Assembly (NCBI GenBank): GCA_002529455.1
Contig: NYMS01000011.1
Coordinates: forward strand, 40,126-104,125
DNA from: Glycomyces fuscus
GTDB lineage: Bacteria; Actinomycetota; Actinomycetes; Streptosporangiales; Streptosporangiaceae
Length of the DNA: 64,000 bases
Direction of reading: 5' to 3'
Shown: positions 41,471-50,553 of the stretch, piece after piece
Layout: every line of letters begins with the position of its first letter
Position numbering within the stretch: position 1 is the first letter of the stretch
Translations under genes and position numbers: made by a program
The notes under the pieces: generated by a model
What the model saw: the letters and a program-made list of their open reading frames with translations, nothing else
Told to the model about the DNA's origin: nothing
The model's database searches: none

Positions 41471-42214
41471 ATGCCCCGTGACACACCCGACGCGACCGAG
41501 CGGACGGCCACGCCCACCGGTGAGAGCCGGCTCGCGCTGGTCCGCCGCGCCCGCAAGATGTACCGGGAGCTCGTCGAGCTGTACCCGGACGCCCACTGCG
41601 AACTGAACTTCACGACCCCGCTGGAACTGCTGGTCGCGACGATCCTGTCCGCCCAGTGCACGGACAAGCGGGTCAACCAGGTCACCCCCGCCCTCTTCGC
41701 CCGCTACCCCGACGCTGAGGCCTACGCCTCGGCGCGGCGGGAGGAGCTGGAGGAGATGATCCGCTCGACCGGCTTCTTCCGGGCCAAGGCCAACAGCCTC
41801 ATCGGGCTCGGGCAGGAACTGTGCGAACGGCACGGTGGAGAGGTTCCGAGGAAACTCTCCGACCTGGTCAAACTACCCGGTGTAGGACGAAAGACCGCAA
41901 ACGTACTGCTCGGTAACGCCTTCGATGTGCCCGGTATCACTGTTGACACCCATTTCGGGCGGCTTGTCCGCCGTTTCGGATGGACCGACGGGGAGGACCC
42001 GGTGAAGGTCGAGCACGAGATCGGCGAGCTCTTCCCGCGCAGGGACTGGACGATGCTCTCCCACCGCGTCATCTGGCACGGCCGCCGGGTCTGCCACTCC
42101 CGCAAACCCGCGTGCGGCGCCTGCGGGCTGGCCCGCCTGTGCCCCTCCTTCGGAGAGGGTCCCACGGACACCGCCACCGCCACCAAGCTGCTGCGGATGC
42201 GCTCCTTCTCCTGA
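41471..42214 (+). CDS. nth: endonuclease III (DNA glycosylase/AP lyase)
   Basis: Base-excision repair of oxidised pyrimidines. The 247-aa protein has the helix-hairpin-helix [14 protein letters not shown] with catalytic Lys141, [10 protein letters not shown] with Asp159, and the iron-sulfur loop C208-x6-C215-x2-C218-x5-C224. An N-terminal extension of about 20 residues precedes the family core. ATG 41471 is preferred; a GTG six bases earlier is possible. Confidence 0.96.
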   Translation: MPRDTPDATERTATPTGESRLALVRRARKMYRELVELYPDAHCELNFTTPLELLVATILSAQCTDKRVNQVTPALFARYPDAEAYASARREELEEMIRSTGFFRAKANSLIGLGQELCERHGGEVPRKLSDLVKLPGVGRKTANVLLGNAFDVPGITVDTHFGRLVRRFGWTDGEDPVKVEHEIGELFPRRDWTMLSHRVIWHGRRVCHSRKPACGACGLARLCPSFGEGPTDTATATKLLRMRSFS

Positions 42215-42514
42215 ACCGCGCGTCCGGGCGCCCGGGGCGGACCTCGGGAGCACGCGCCGGAGGTTTGTACCCTGAGCACGTGAGTGTGCGCACATCGGCC
42301 CCGTCGCGGGCATCCCGGTCCGCGACGCCCCGTGTGACGGCGGTACCCCCGCCCACCGGCGCCGGGGAAGGTCCGACGACGTGACGACTTCCCAGGGGCG
42401 CGCGCCCGCGCGCGGCGCCGCCCCGGACGCGGGCCCCACGGCCCTCCGAGAAGTCGGGCGCACGGTCCCTCCGTCCCACCGACCGCGCGACAACCCCCGG
42501 AACAGGTTCCCCGT
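42215..42514. other. gap between nth and CoA-type NUDIX gene
   Basis: Two short GTG frames chain through it, 42280-42384 and 42381-42518. They overlap as GTGA, and the second overlaps the next gene as ATGA. Both encode Arg/Pro/Ala-rich sequence without recognisable features. They may be real leader peptides or GC-driven accidents. Confidence 0.3.
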
Positions 42515-43168
42515 ATGAACTCGATCCCGCTCTGGCTGGCCGCGCTCGCGGACGCCGCCGAGACGATGACCGTGCCGCCGCCCATGCGGCCGCCCGCCGA
42601 GGGAGGACGCGAGTCCGCGGTCCTCGTCCTCTTCGGCGAGGGGCCCGCAGGTCCCGACCTCCTCCTCATCCAGCGCAGCGAGGGCCTGCGCCGCCACGCC
42701 GGACAGCCCGCCTTCCCCGGGGGCCGGATCGAGCCCACCGACGCCTCCCCCGAGGCCGCGGCGCTCCGCGAGGCCGCGGAGGAGACCGGTCTGCTCCCCG
42801 AGGGGGTCGACGTGGTCGGCCGCCTCCCCGAGCTGTACCTGAGCTTCAGCGACTTCCGGGTGGTGCCCGTCCTGGGCTGGTGGCGCGAGCCCAGCGAGGT
42901 GCGGCCGACCGACCTGGGCGAGGTCGCCGCGGTCTCCCGCGTGCCGGTCGCCGACCTCGCCGACCCGGCCAACAGGGTCAAGGTGCGCTACGGGGGCGGA
43001 CCCCGCTGGGGCCCGGGCTTCCGGGTGGACGGCATGCTCGTGTGGGGCTTCACCGGCGCGGTGGTCGACAGCCTGCTCGCCCTGGGCGGCTGGGAACTTC
43101 CCTGGCACGACGAGGGTCTCACCGACGTGTTCGAAGCCACCCCGCAGGGCCTGCGGCCGGTCGGGTAG
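42515..43168 (+). CDS. NUDIX hydrolase, CoA pyrophosphatase type (NudL-like)
   Basis: A 217-aa protein with LLIQRSEGLRRHAGQPAFPGG then GRIEPTDASPEAAALREAAEETGL (in parts: GRIEPTDASPEAAALREAAE and EETGL). The LRRHAGQxAFPGG run is the UPF0035/CoA signature directly before the Nudix box, so coenzyme A pyrophosphatase activity is expected. It is 21 bp upstream of the MarP-like gene and probably cotranscribed with it. Confidence 0.93.
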   Translation: MNSIPLWLAALADAAETMTVPPPMRPPAEGGRESAVLVLFGEGPAGPDLLLIQRSEGLRRHAGQPAFPGGRIEPTDASPEAAALREAAEETGLLPEGVDVVGRLPELYLSFSDFRVVPVLGWWREPSEVRPTDLGEVAAVSRVPVADLADPANRVKVRYGGGPRWGPGFRVDGMLVWGFTGAVVDSLLALGGWELPWHDEGLTDVFEATPQGLRPVG

Positions 43169-43189
43169 CGCTCACTCTTGGAGGCCAAT

Positions 43190-44368
43190 GTGCTCGACGT
43201 GATCCTGGTCGTCCTGTTGCTGCTGTTCGCGGTGACGGGGTACCGGCAGGGCTTCATCGTCGGTGTCTTCAGCTTCGCGGGCTTCGTCGGAGGGGGCGTC
43301 CTCGCCGCCCTGACGGCTCCGGAGCTCATCCAGGAGTGGGTGGACGACCCCGGCAGACAGGCGCTGTTGGCGATCGCCGTGGTGTTCCTGTCAGCGGCGC
43401 TCGGCCAGTTCCTGCTCTCCTACATGGGCACCTTCGTCCGCAACAAGGTGACGTGGGACTCGGCCCGGGTCATGGACGCCATCGGCGGCGCCGTGATCAG
43501 CGGGCTGTCGGTGCTGCTGGTGGCCTGGTTCATCGGCAGCACGGTCGCCAACTCGGCGCTTCCCTTCGTCGCCGGCCAGGTCAGGGACTCGCGCATCCTC
43601 CACTCGGTGGACACGCTGATGCCCGAGGCCGCCCACAACGGCTTCTCCACCTTCCGCCGGATCGTGGACCAGAGCGCCTTCCCGCAGGTGTTCAGCGGTC
43701 TGGGCACCGGTGAGCTGGCCGAGGTGGCGCCGCCGGACCCGGACGTGCTCACCACCCGGGAGCTGATCGAGTCGAGCCGCAGCGTGGTGAAGGTGCTGGG
43801 CACCGCGCCCTCCTGCCAGCGCCGTGTGGAGGGGACCGGCTTCGTGTACGCGCAGGACCGGATCATGACCAACGCGCACGTGGTCGCCGGGGTCACCGAC
43901 GACCTGCGGGTGGTCACCCGGGAGGGCTACCAGCTCGACGCCACGCTGGTGCTCTTCGACGCCCAGCAGGACCTGGCCGTGCTGCACGTGCCGGGTCTGG
44001 ACCTGGAGCCGCTGGAGTTCGACCACGAGGCCCCGCAGGGCGGTGACGCGGTCGTGGCGGGCTTCCCGCGCAACAGCGGCTTCACGGCCGTCCCCGCGCG
44101 CGTCCGCGCCCGCCAGACGGCGCAGGGGCCGGACTTCTACCACTCGCAGCAGGTGAGCCGGGAGATCTACCAGGTGCGCGCCGTGGTGCGCCCGGGCAAC
44201 TCCGGCGGCCCGCTGCTGTCGCCGGACGGCACCGTGTACGGGGTGGTGTTCGCCGCCGCCACGAACGAGCCCGAGACGGGTTACGTGCTCACCGCCGACG
44301 AGATCGCGGACAACGCCCGGAGGGGCCTGGAGACCAGCGAGCAGGTCTCCTCCCAGGTCTGCGACTGA
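43190..44368 (+). CDS. MarP-like membrane serine protease
   Basis: A 392-aa protein resembling mycobacterial MarP (Rv3671c), which protects against acid stress. Four TM helices fill residues 1-130 (colicin V production-type: VLDVILVVLLLLFAVTGYRQGF). A trypsin-like periplasmic domain has the catalytic triad His230 (TNAHVVAG), Asp261 (QQDLAVLH) and Ser338 (GNSGGPLL). Two Cys (CQRR near 207 and the C-terminal CD) could form the disulfide seen in MarP. GTG 43190 is chosen because GGAGG lies 5 bp upstream. Confidence 0.93.
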   Translation: MLDVILVVLLLLFAVTGYRQGFIVGVFSFAGFVGGGVLAALTAPELIQEWVDDPGRQALLAIAVVFLSAALGQFLLSYMGTFVRNKVTWDSARVMDAIGGAVISGLSVLLVAWFIGSTVANSALPFVAGQVRDSRILHSVDTLMPEAAHNGFSTFRRIVDQSAFPQVFSGLGTGELAEVAPPDPDVLTTRELIESSRSVVKVLGTAPSCQRRVEGTGFVYAQDRIMTNAHVVAGVTDDLRVVTREGYQLDATLVLFDAQQDLAVLHVPGLDLEPLEFDHEAPQGGDAVVAGFPRNSGFTAVPARVRARQTAQGPDFYHSQQVSREIYQVRAVVRPGNSGGPLLSPDGTVYGVVFAAATNEPETGYVLTADEIADNARRGLETSEQVSSQVCD

Positions 44369-44454
44369 CCGCGGGGCCCCGGCCCCGCCGTCCACAGCCC
44401 GGGGCCGGGCCCTGCGACCGCGCTGGGTTCCGCGCACCGGGCCCTGAGACGCAC

Positions 44455-44486
44455 CGAGGGCGCCTCCCCGCGGGGAGGCGCCCTCG
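44455..44486. terminator. bidirectional intrinsic terminator
   Basis: A 15-bp perfect stem (CGAGGGCGCCTCCCC and complement) with a 2-nt centre lies between the convergent protease and anti-sigma genes. Confidence 0.88.
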
Positions 44487-44514
44487 TGGGCGTCGGGTGC
44501 CGCCCGAGCCGGCC

Positions 44515-45063
44515 CTAGTTGGAACTCGGGTCGGGCGAGTGCTCCGTGGCGAGCGGCCAACTCATCCGCACCACGGTCCCCCGGTCGCTGGGGTCGATCT
44601 TCACCTCGTCGGCCAGGCCCGTGATGACCGCCAGGCCCAGGCCCGGCGAGAACCCGGAGATCCCGCCGGGAGGGGTGTCCTCGCCGTCCAGGAAGAGCCC
44701 GTCGAGCAGGGACGGGGTGGCGGTCTCCTCCGTGTCCTTGGCGGGGGCACGGTCGGAGACGACGACCTCGAAACGTTGCGTCGCGCTCCCGTTGGCGCGC
44801 AGGATGCTGCTCGTGGCGTCGGTGCGGGACTCCGACGCCGGATCAGGCCCGCTGCCGTCGATCAGCTGGAGCAGGATCGGCTGTGTGGGGCAGTGCAGCT
44901 TGTGCGCCGCCACCGCCCGGGAACACGCCTCACCGACCGCCAGCCTGATCTCGTCGATCGCTGAGGCGGCGATACCCGCCCGCCGTGCCACGGTGGCGGC
45001 CATGAGCCGTGCCGTGCGCACGTGAGCGGGGAGCGCGCTGATCGTGAGCGTGATGGTTGCCAT
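44515..45063 (-). CDS. RsbW-like anti-sigma factor (GHKL ATPase)
   Basis: A 182-aa kinase/anti-sigma protein. The N-box is IDEIRLAVGEACSRAV (about 37-52), and the G-box is GFSPGLGLAVITGLADEV (about 137-154). A long insertion (about 72-130) interrupts the two. It is 13 bp downstream of the bldG antagonist, the usual partner-switching pair. The target sigma factor is not encoded here. Confidence 0.9.
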   Translation of the reverse strand: MATITLTISALPAHVRTARLMAATVARRAGIAASAIDEIRLAVGEACSRAVAAHKLHCPTQPILLQLIDGSGPDPASESRTDATSSILRANGSATQRFEVVVSDRAPAKDTEETATPSLLDGLFLDGEDTPPGGISGFSPGLGLAVITGLADEVKIDPSDRGTVVRMSWPLATEHSPDPSSN

Positions 45064-45076
45064 CGCTCGCTCGGGG

Positions 45077-45424
45077 CTACTTCGCGGAACGCTTGTCGAT
45101 GGCTTCCTGCACCGAGTCGTGGATACCGAAGACCTTGGTCAGACCGGTGATCCGGAAGATCTTCAGGATGCGCTCCTGGGTGCAGACCAGGTCGAGGGTC
45201 CCGTCGTGGGCCCGGACGCGCTTGAGCCCGCCCACGAGTACACCGAGGCCCGTCGAGTCCAGGAACTCCACCTTCTCCATGTTGACCACGAGGTGGAAGT
45301 TGCCCTTGTTGACCAGGTCGATCAGCAGCTCGCGGAGCCGGGGCGCGGTATAGACATCGATCTCACCCTCAACGACGACGATCTCGGTGTCGCCCTCGGT
45401 GTAATGATCAAGCTTCAAGTCCAC
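45077..45424 (-). CDS. bldG: anti-sigma factor antagonist BldG
   Basis: A 115-aa STAS-domain protein. Motifs: [20 protein letters not shown] and the phosphorylation loop [18 protein letters not shown] (Ser58 is the expected phospho-Ser). In Streptomyces BldG is needed for aerial growth and antibiotic production and controls sigma factors through its adjacent anti-sigma partner. GTG 45424 has GGAGG 4 bp upstream. The symbol rests on synteny with the anti-sigma and helicase genes. Confidence 0.93.
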   Translation of the reverse strand: MDLKLDHYTEGDTEIVVVEGEIDVYTAPRLRELLIDLVNKGNFHLVVNMEKVEFLDSTGLGVLVGGLKRVRAHDGTLDLVCTQERILKIFRITGLTKVFGIHDSVQEAIDKRSAK

Positions 45425-45656
45425 TAGTCCTCCAGCGCCGAACCGCGAAAAACGCGAATGATCTCTGCCGGGCGTTACCCCACCAGCACGCATTCAACCA
45501 CGCGTGTCGAGTGCGTCTTCCTGTGATGCACAGAAAAACCGTGACACCGCGCCACTGTTCCCTCAGATGTCACACTGAAACCAATGTCCCAGTGCTCCAC
45601 CCTTGGTAGGAGGCGCCTGCGGGCCTCGAACGCGTACCAGTGAGGAGGGGTCTCGG

Positions 45657-47951
45657 ATGAGGCGACCGGAGCCCGTGCTTCCCGGTGTGTGGCGTGACGA
45701 TACCCGGTACCCACAGGTGACCCACATCGAGCACGTGGCCCGCAACGACGGGGTGAGCGGGGAGTGGCCTGCGTGGACCGCGCCCCACCTGGTCGAACGG
45801 CTCGCCGACAGGGGGATCACCAGGCCGTGGTCCCACCAGGCCGAAGCCGCCGACCTCGCACGTTCGGGCCGTGATGTGATCATAGCCACGGGTACCGCCT
45901 CGGGAAAGTCACTCGCCTTCCTCCTACCCGCTGCGGACGCGGTTGACGCGGGCGGAACCGTGCTCTACCTCTCCCCGACCAAGGCGCTCGCCCAGGACCA
46001 GCTGCGGTGGATAACGGACCTCTCCCTGCCGGGGATGCGGTCAGCCGTCTATGACGGTGACACTCCGTCCGAGGAGCGCTCCTGGGTGCGCGAGCACGGC
46101 AACTACGTCCTGACCAACCCGGACATGCTGCACCACGGCATCCTGCCCCGCCACGGGGCGTGGGCGCGCTTCCTGCGTCGGCTGCGCTACGTGGTGATCG
46201 ACGAGGCGCACCGATACCGGGGGGTTTTCGGCTCGCACGTCGCACAGATCCTGCGTCGGCTGCGCCGCGTGTGCGCCCGCTACCGGTCGCGTCCGGTGTT
46301 CGTGCTCGCGTCGGCCACCTCCGGCAGCCCGGCCGAGAGCGCCACCCGGCTGACCGGCGTGCCCGTCACGGCGATCAGCCGGGACGGCTCCCCGCGTCCG
46401 GGGATGTCCGTGGCGCTGGTGGAGCCGGAGCTGACCGACCTGACCGGCGAGCACGGCGCGCCGGTCCGCAGGACGGCGCCCTCGCAGGCCGCCGAGATGC
46501 TCGCCGACCTGGTACGCGACGGCGTGCGCACCCTGGTGTTCGTCCGCTCCCGGCAGGGCGCGGAGGTGGTCGCGCTGACCACCCAGCGCCTGCTGTCCGA
46601 GCGCGGCGACCACGCCCTGGCCGCGAGGGTGGCCGCCTACAGGGGCGGATACCTGGCCTCGGAGCGCCGGGAGCTGGAGGAGGCGTTGCGTTCGGGGGAG
46701 ATCCTGGGCCTGGCCAGCACCAACGCCCTGGAACTGGGGGTGGACATCAGCGGTCTGGACGCGGTGCTCATCGCCGGGTGGCCGGGGACGCTGGCGTCGC
46801 TGTGGCAGCAGGCGGGCCGTGCCGGACGGCGGGGGGAGGACGCGCTGGCGGTGTTCATCGCCCGGGACGATCCTCTGGACACCTATCTGGCCCACCACCC
46901 GGAGGCCATTTTCGGCCGGTCCGTAGAAGCGACCGTCCTTGACCCGGAAAACCCGCACATCCTGGGGCCGCACCTGTGCGCGGCAGCCCAGGAACTGCCG
47001 ATCACCAAGGACGACTTCGACCTCTTCGGAGCGACGACCGAGGAGCGGCTCGGCGAACTCGTCGAGCGCCGCCTGCTGCGCAGGCGCCCACGGGGCTGGT
47101 TCTGGACGAGCAATGAACGGGCCAGCGACCTAGCCGATATCCGCGGGTCAGGTGGTCCGCCCGTACAGATCGTCGACACGGGGAGCGGCCAGCTGCTCGG
47201 CGAGGTGGACGAGCCCGCCGCCCACGGCACCGTCCACCCGGGCGCGGTGTACCTGCACCAGGGGTACACGTACCTGGTCGACGACCTCGACCTCGACGAG
47301 GGCGTCGCCCTGGTCCGCGCCGAGGAGCCGCCCTACAGCACCTGGGCGCGCGACACCACCGACATCACCGTCCGGTCCGTGCTGCGCCAGGAGGAGTGGC
47401 CGAGCGGGGCCACCGTGTACTTCGGCGAGGTGCAGGTGGTGCGCCGGGTGGTGGGGTTCCTGCGCAGGGACGTGCGCACCGGTTCGGTGCTGGGGGAGCA
47501 GCCGCTGGACCTGCCCGAGCGCACCCTCGACACCCGCGCGGTGTGGTGGACGCTGCCGGCCGAGGGCGAGGAGCGGCTGCGCGGGGAGGACGTGGGGCTG
47601 CTGGGCGCCGCCCACGCCGCCGAGCACGCCGCGATCGGACTGCTGCCGCTGCTGGCGACCTGTGACCGCTGGGACATCGGCGGGGTGTCCACCTCCCTGC
47701 ACGGCGACACGGGCAGGCTGACGGTGTTCGTCTACGACGGCTACGAGGGCGGCGCGGGCTTCGCCGAACGGGGGTACGCGGCGGCGCGCGAGTGGCTGTC
47801 CGCGACCCGCGCGGCCATCGCCGGCTGCGAGTGCGACCAGGGCTGCCCGTCGTGCATCCAGTCGCCCAAGTGCGGCACCGGCAACGAGCCGTTGAGCAAG
47901 GCCGGTGCTCTGCGCCTGCTGGACGAGGTGCTCAGGGACGGCAGGGACTGA
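45657..47951 (+). CDS. DEAD/DEAH-box helicase with DUF1998 domain (MrfA/YprA type)
   Basis: A 764-aa DNA helicase. RecA-like domain 1 has Walker A ATGTASGKSLAF (about 79-90) and box II IDEAHRYRG (about 182). Domain 2 has ATNALELGVDISGLDAV-like SxNALELGVDISG and QQAGRAGRRG. The C-terminal DUF1998 domain carries a four-Cys zinc site (GCECDQGCPSCIQSPKCG). Bacillus MrfA of this family acts in mitomycin C damage repair, so a repair role is likely. ATG 45657 follows GAGGAGGGG. Divergent from bldG, as in Streptomyces. Confidence 0.93.
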   Translation: MRRPEPVLPGVWRDDTRYPQVTHIEHVARNDGVSGEWPAWTAPHLVERLADRGITRPWSHQAEAADLARSGRDVIIATGTASGKSLAFLLPAADAVDAGGTVLYLSPTKALAQDQLRWITDLSLPGMRSAVYDGDTPSEERSWVREHGNYVLTNPDMLHHGILPRHGAWARFLRRLRYVVIDEAHRYRGVFGSHVAQILRRLRRVCARYRSRPVFVLASATSGSPAESATRLTGVPVTAISRDGSPRPGMSVALVEPELTDLTGEHGAPVRRTAPSQAAEMLADLVRDGVRTLVFVRSRQGAEVVALTTQRLLSERGDHALAARVAAYRGGYLASERRELEEALRSGEILGLASTNALELGVDISGLDAVLIAGWPGTLASLWQQAGRAGRRGEDALAVFIARDDPLDTYLAHHPEAIFGRSVEATVLDPENPHILGPHLCAAAQELPITKDDFDLFGATTEERLGELVERRLLRRRPRGWFWTSNERASDLADIRGSGGPPVQIVDTGSGQLLGEVDEPAAHGTVHPGAVYLHQGYTYLVDDLDLDEGVALVRAEEPPYSTWARDTTDITVRSVLRQEEWPSGATVYFGEVQVVRRVVGFLRRDVRTGSVLGEQPLDLPERTLDTRAVWWTLPAEGEERLRGEDVGLLGAAHAAEHAAIGLLPLLATCDRWDIGGVSTSLHGDTGRLTVFVYDGYEGGAGFAERGYAAAREWLSATRAAIAGCECDQGCPSCIQSPKCGTGNEPLSKAGALRLLDEVLRDGRD

Positions 47952-47954
47952 GGC

Positions 47955-48000
47955 CGTCCACAGCCTGTGGACGAAGCGCCGGGCGAGGAGTTGTCCACAG
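47955..48000. promoter_or_regulatory. DnaA-box-like group after the helicase gene
   Basis: A 9-bp inverted repeat CGTCCACAG-C-CTGTGGACG (47955-47973) is followed by TTGTCCACAG (47991-48000). These match the core TGTCCACA of DnaA boxes. The repeat could equally be a terminator stem. Confidence 0.4.
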
Positions 48001-48089
48001 GCTGGGGAAGGGTCTTCCGCGCCGGCTCCGGCCCGCCGAACCTGGAAGCAGAGGGCCGGAGCAGACGGCCCCCGACCAGGAAGGCCGCC

Positions 48090-48281
48090 ATGTCCGCTCC
48101 CGTGTCCCCGCCCGCCGCCGCGCCGTCCCCGCCGGACGCCGGCATGACGACCTCCGAGTACGCCTTCTGCACCATCGCCGCGGTCGCCTTCGCCGGGGTC
48201 CTCTACGCCGTGCTCACCAGCGGTGCGGTCGAGGGCGTCCTCACCGACCTCGTCGTCAATGCGCTCGGCTCGGGTTTTTGA
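48090..48281 (+). CDS. DUF4244 small pilin-like protein (63 aa)
   Basis: The short TTSEYAFCTIAAVAFAGVLYAVL segment (in parts: GMTTSEYAFCTIAAVAFAG and VLYAVL) resembles Flp-type pilins, with a conserved Glu at the start of a hydrophobic helix. A Pro-rich leader precedes it. Belongs to the Tad-associated set; it overlaps the next gene. A structural subunit role is likely. Confidence 0.8.
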   Translation: MSAPVSPPAAAPSPPDAGMTTSEYAFCTIAAVAFAGVLYAVLTSGAVEGVLTDLVVNALGSGF

Positions 48282-48609
48282 CCGGGGCTCGGCCACCGCG
48301 GAGGCGGCGATGGTGCTGCCCGCCCTGCTGCTCGTCCTGGGCGTGGCCCTCGGCGCTGTCCAGGCCGCGTCGGCCCAGCTCTCCTGCGCCGACGCGGCAC
48401 GCGTGGGCGCCCGGGCGCTGGCCCGCGGCGAACCCCACGACCGGGCCCGCGCCCTGGCGCTGAGCGCGGCTCCCGCCGGAGCGGACGTCCGCCTGGCCGA
48501 GGACGGGGGCATGGCCCGCGTCACGGTCCGGGCCGAACCCCTGCTCGGTCCGGGGATCCCCCTGCCGGTGGACGGCAGCGCCGCCGTCCCCCTCGAACCC
48601 GGGAGCTGA
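48259..48609 (+). CDS. TadE-like minor pseudopilin
   Basis: A 116-aa TadE-family protein. Pattern FDRGSATAEAAMVLPALLLVL with Glu at +5 of the mature helix, a TM helix (about 16-38), and a soluble C-terminal domain. It overlaps the DUF4244 gene by 23 bp, which suggests coupling. TadE proteins are minor pilins of Flp pili. Confidence 0.85.
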   Translation: MRSARVFDRGSATAEAAMVLPALLLVLGVALGAVQAASAQLSCADAARVGARALARGEPHDRARALALSAAPAGADVRLAEDGGMARVTVRAEPLLGPGIPLPVDGSAAVPLEPGS

Positions 48610-48614
48610 TCCCG

Positions 48615-48971
48615 GTGCGCTCCGACTCCGGTTCCGCCACCGTCTGGTGGGCCGCCCTGGGCGCGCTGCTCTGGTTCGCGACCCTCGCCGTCCTCGCGAC
48701 GGCCGCGGCACGGCTCGACAGGGACCGCGCCACCACCGCGGCCGACCTGGCCGCGCTCGCGGCCGCCGCCGGGGCCGTCCACGGAACCGAACGGGCCTGC
48801 GCCCAGGCCCGGGACACCGCCGAGGCCAACCGGGCCTTCCTCGAGTCCTGCGTCCTCACCGGTGCCACCGTCGAGGTGGTGGTCTCGGTCCCCTCGTCCC
48901 TCATCGACCGGTCCGTCCCGGCGCGCTCCCGCGCCGGACCGGCCGCCGTCTCCTCCGAGGAAGTGGAATGA
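48615..48971 (+). CDS. TadE-like / Rv3654c-type membrane protein
   Basis: A 118-aa protein starting RSDSGSATVWWAALGALLWFAT (hydrophobic helix), then DRDRATTAADLAALAAAAGAV, typical of the helicase-neighbourhood TadE-like group (Rv3654c family). GTG start 5 bp after the previous stop. Its stop overlaps the next start by ATGA. Confidence 0.85.
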   Translation: MRSDSGSATVWWAALGALLWFATLAVLATAAARLDRDRATTAADLAALAAAAGAVHGTERACAQARDTAEANRAFLESCVLTGATVEVVVSVPSSLIDRSVPARSRAGPAAVSSEEVE

Positions 48972-49639
48972 GTCCTGCCCCCCTCTCCGCGCTGATGTGC
49001 GCCCTCCTGCTGGGAGCCTCCGCCCAGCCCGGGGGCGCACCACCCTGTCCCGCCACGCCCGCGCCGCACACCGCGGGTCCCGCCGACCCCGCCCACTCCG
49101 CCGTTCCCGAGGACTCCGCACACGTCTCCGGTTCCGCCGCTCCCAGCCGCTCCGTCGGTTTCCAGGACGCCCCGCACGCCACCGGGCCAGAGGATGTCGC
49201 TCATTCCGCGTACTCCGCCGAACCCGCACACTCCGCCGAACCGGAGCGTTCCGGCCTCCTCGCACGCCCAAGCGACCCCGTGCGCTCCGAAGCCCCGGGG
49301 CGCTCCCCCGAACCGGTACCCTCCGGTGGCCCCGAGCCGTGCGCCGATCCGTCCCCGGTGCCCGCCTCCGCCTCGCCGGAACCGCCCGGTCCCGCCCGGG
49401 ACGGCCCGCGCGACCCGACGGGCTCCCCCTCACCCCTCGACCGGCCGGTGGTGTACCGCACGGCCGCCGCCCCGACCCCGACCGGTACGGCGTTCCGGAT
49501 CGTCGGCAACGTCTCGACCGGGATCCTGGCGTTGCTGTGCGCCGTGGTGCCGGCGCTGCGCCTGTCCGTCGGCTGGCCCCGCTTCCCCGTCCCCTACGAG
49601 GGCCGGCGGCGGCGCGGCTCCGGCGGCGAGGGCCCCTGA
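48968..49639 (+). CDS. hypothetical secreted/membrane Pro/Ser/Ala-rich protein (223 aa)
   Basis: ATG overlaps the preceding stop (ATGA). The N-terminus resembles a signal peptide (SPAPLSALMCALLLGASAQP). Residues 20-155 are low-complexity, rich in Pro, Ala, Ser and Glu with repeated AHSAxPED/EP units. A TM segment (about 178-197) and Arg-rich end follow. No family recognised; probably part of the Tad-linked set. High GC makes a chance frame possible. Confidence 0.55.
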   Translation: MSPAPLSALMCALLLGASAQPGGAPPCPATPAPHTAGPADPAHSAVPEDSAHVSGSAAPSRSVGFQDAPHATGPEDVAHSAYSAEPAHSAEPERSGLLARPSDPVRSEAPGRSPEPVPSGGPEPCADPSPVPASASPEPPGPARDGPRDPTGSPSPLDRPVVYRTAAAPTPTGTAFRIVGNVSTGILALLCAVVPALRLSVGWPRFPVPYEGRRRRGSGGEGP

Positions 49640-49680
49640 CGGCCACCGCGCCGCCGCGCGTGCGGCCGGGCCCGGGAGCC

Positions 49681-50391
49681 TCAACCGCCCAGGGCCCGGG
49701 ACAGCAGCTCGGCGGCCATCGGCACGATGCCGATCAGCACGAACGCGGGCAGGAAGCACAGCCCCAGGGGCGCCACCACCAGCACGCCCAGCCGCTCCAC
49801 CCGGGCCGTTCCCCGCGCTCGCAGGGCCCGGCGCAGGTCGGTCGCGTGCCGGTCCAGGAGGTCGGCCACCGGCGCCCCGGTGTCGGCGGCCCGCGCCAGG
49901 TCGCGTCCCACCGCGACGAGGGGCAGGGGCAGCGCCGGACGCCGCCACGCGTCGGCGGGAGCGGCGCCCAGGCGCAGCCGCTCGGCCACCGCCGCCAGCT
50001 CCGCCCCCAGTTCTCCCCGCGTCGCCCGGGACACCGCCGTGAGGCAGGCGGGTACCGTCGCCCCGGCGCGGATCCCCGAGGCGAGCAGACCGATCACCAC
50101 GGGCAGGTCGGCGGTCACCGGAAGCCGGTCGGAACGGGAGCCGGAGCCCACGCGGGCGCGCACCCACAGGGCCGCGCACACCCCGGCCGCGACAACGCCC
50201 CCGACCACGCCGAACAGGGCCACCGCGACGGTCAGCGAGAACGTCCCCGCCAGCGTCGGTCCCAGCAGCCGGACCGGCAGCCGCGGCCCGGCCGGAGCAC
50301 GGGAGGGCAGGCGCAGCCGGTGCGCCCGTCCCCCGCCCAGCAGTACCCACGCACACGCGGCTCCCAGAACCGCGGCGGCCGTCAGGAACAT
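49681..50391 (-). CDS. TadC-like type II secretion F-domain protein
   Basis: A 236-aa inner-membrane protein. It has TM helices near residues 2-20, 48-80 and 205-230. The central cytoplasmic T2SSF domain includes LPVVIGLLASGIRAGATVPACL, then LAAVAERLRLGAAPADAW and LARAADTGAPVADLLDRHA. It would pair with TadB as the platform of the Tad machine. Last gene of the minus-strand Tad unit. Confidence 0.88.
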   Translation of the reverse strand: MFLTAAAVLGAACAWVLLGGGRAHRLRLPSRAPAGPRLPVRLLGPTLAGTFSLTVAVALFGVVGGVVAAGVCAALWVRARVGSGSRSDRLPVTADLPVVIGLLASGIRAGATVPACLTAVSRATRGELGAELAAVAERLRLGAAPADAWRRPALPLPLVAVGRDLARAADTGAPVADLLDRHATDLRRALRARGTARVERLGVLVVAPLGLCFLPAFVLIGIVPMAAELLSRALGG

Positions 50392-50553
50392 CCGTCCTCC
50401 CCTTCCTCGTGCTCCGCCACCGTGGCCGAAGCGATCCCCGTCGCGCTCGGCCCTTCTTCCCTCCGGTCTTCGCTGCCCCGGGGACGCGTCCGGCCGGGGC
50501 CGACGGCTCCCCGGCCCGGGGCCCGTCGGCCGGGCCCGCCGCCGGAGGACCCG

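Noticed and set aside
47148..49646. 832-aa minus-strand frame opposite the helicase end and Tad genes
   Set aside because: Repetitive Arg/Gly/Ala content and overlap with well-supported plus-strand genes.
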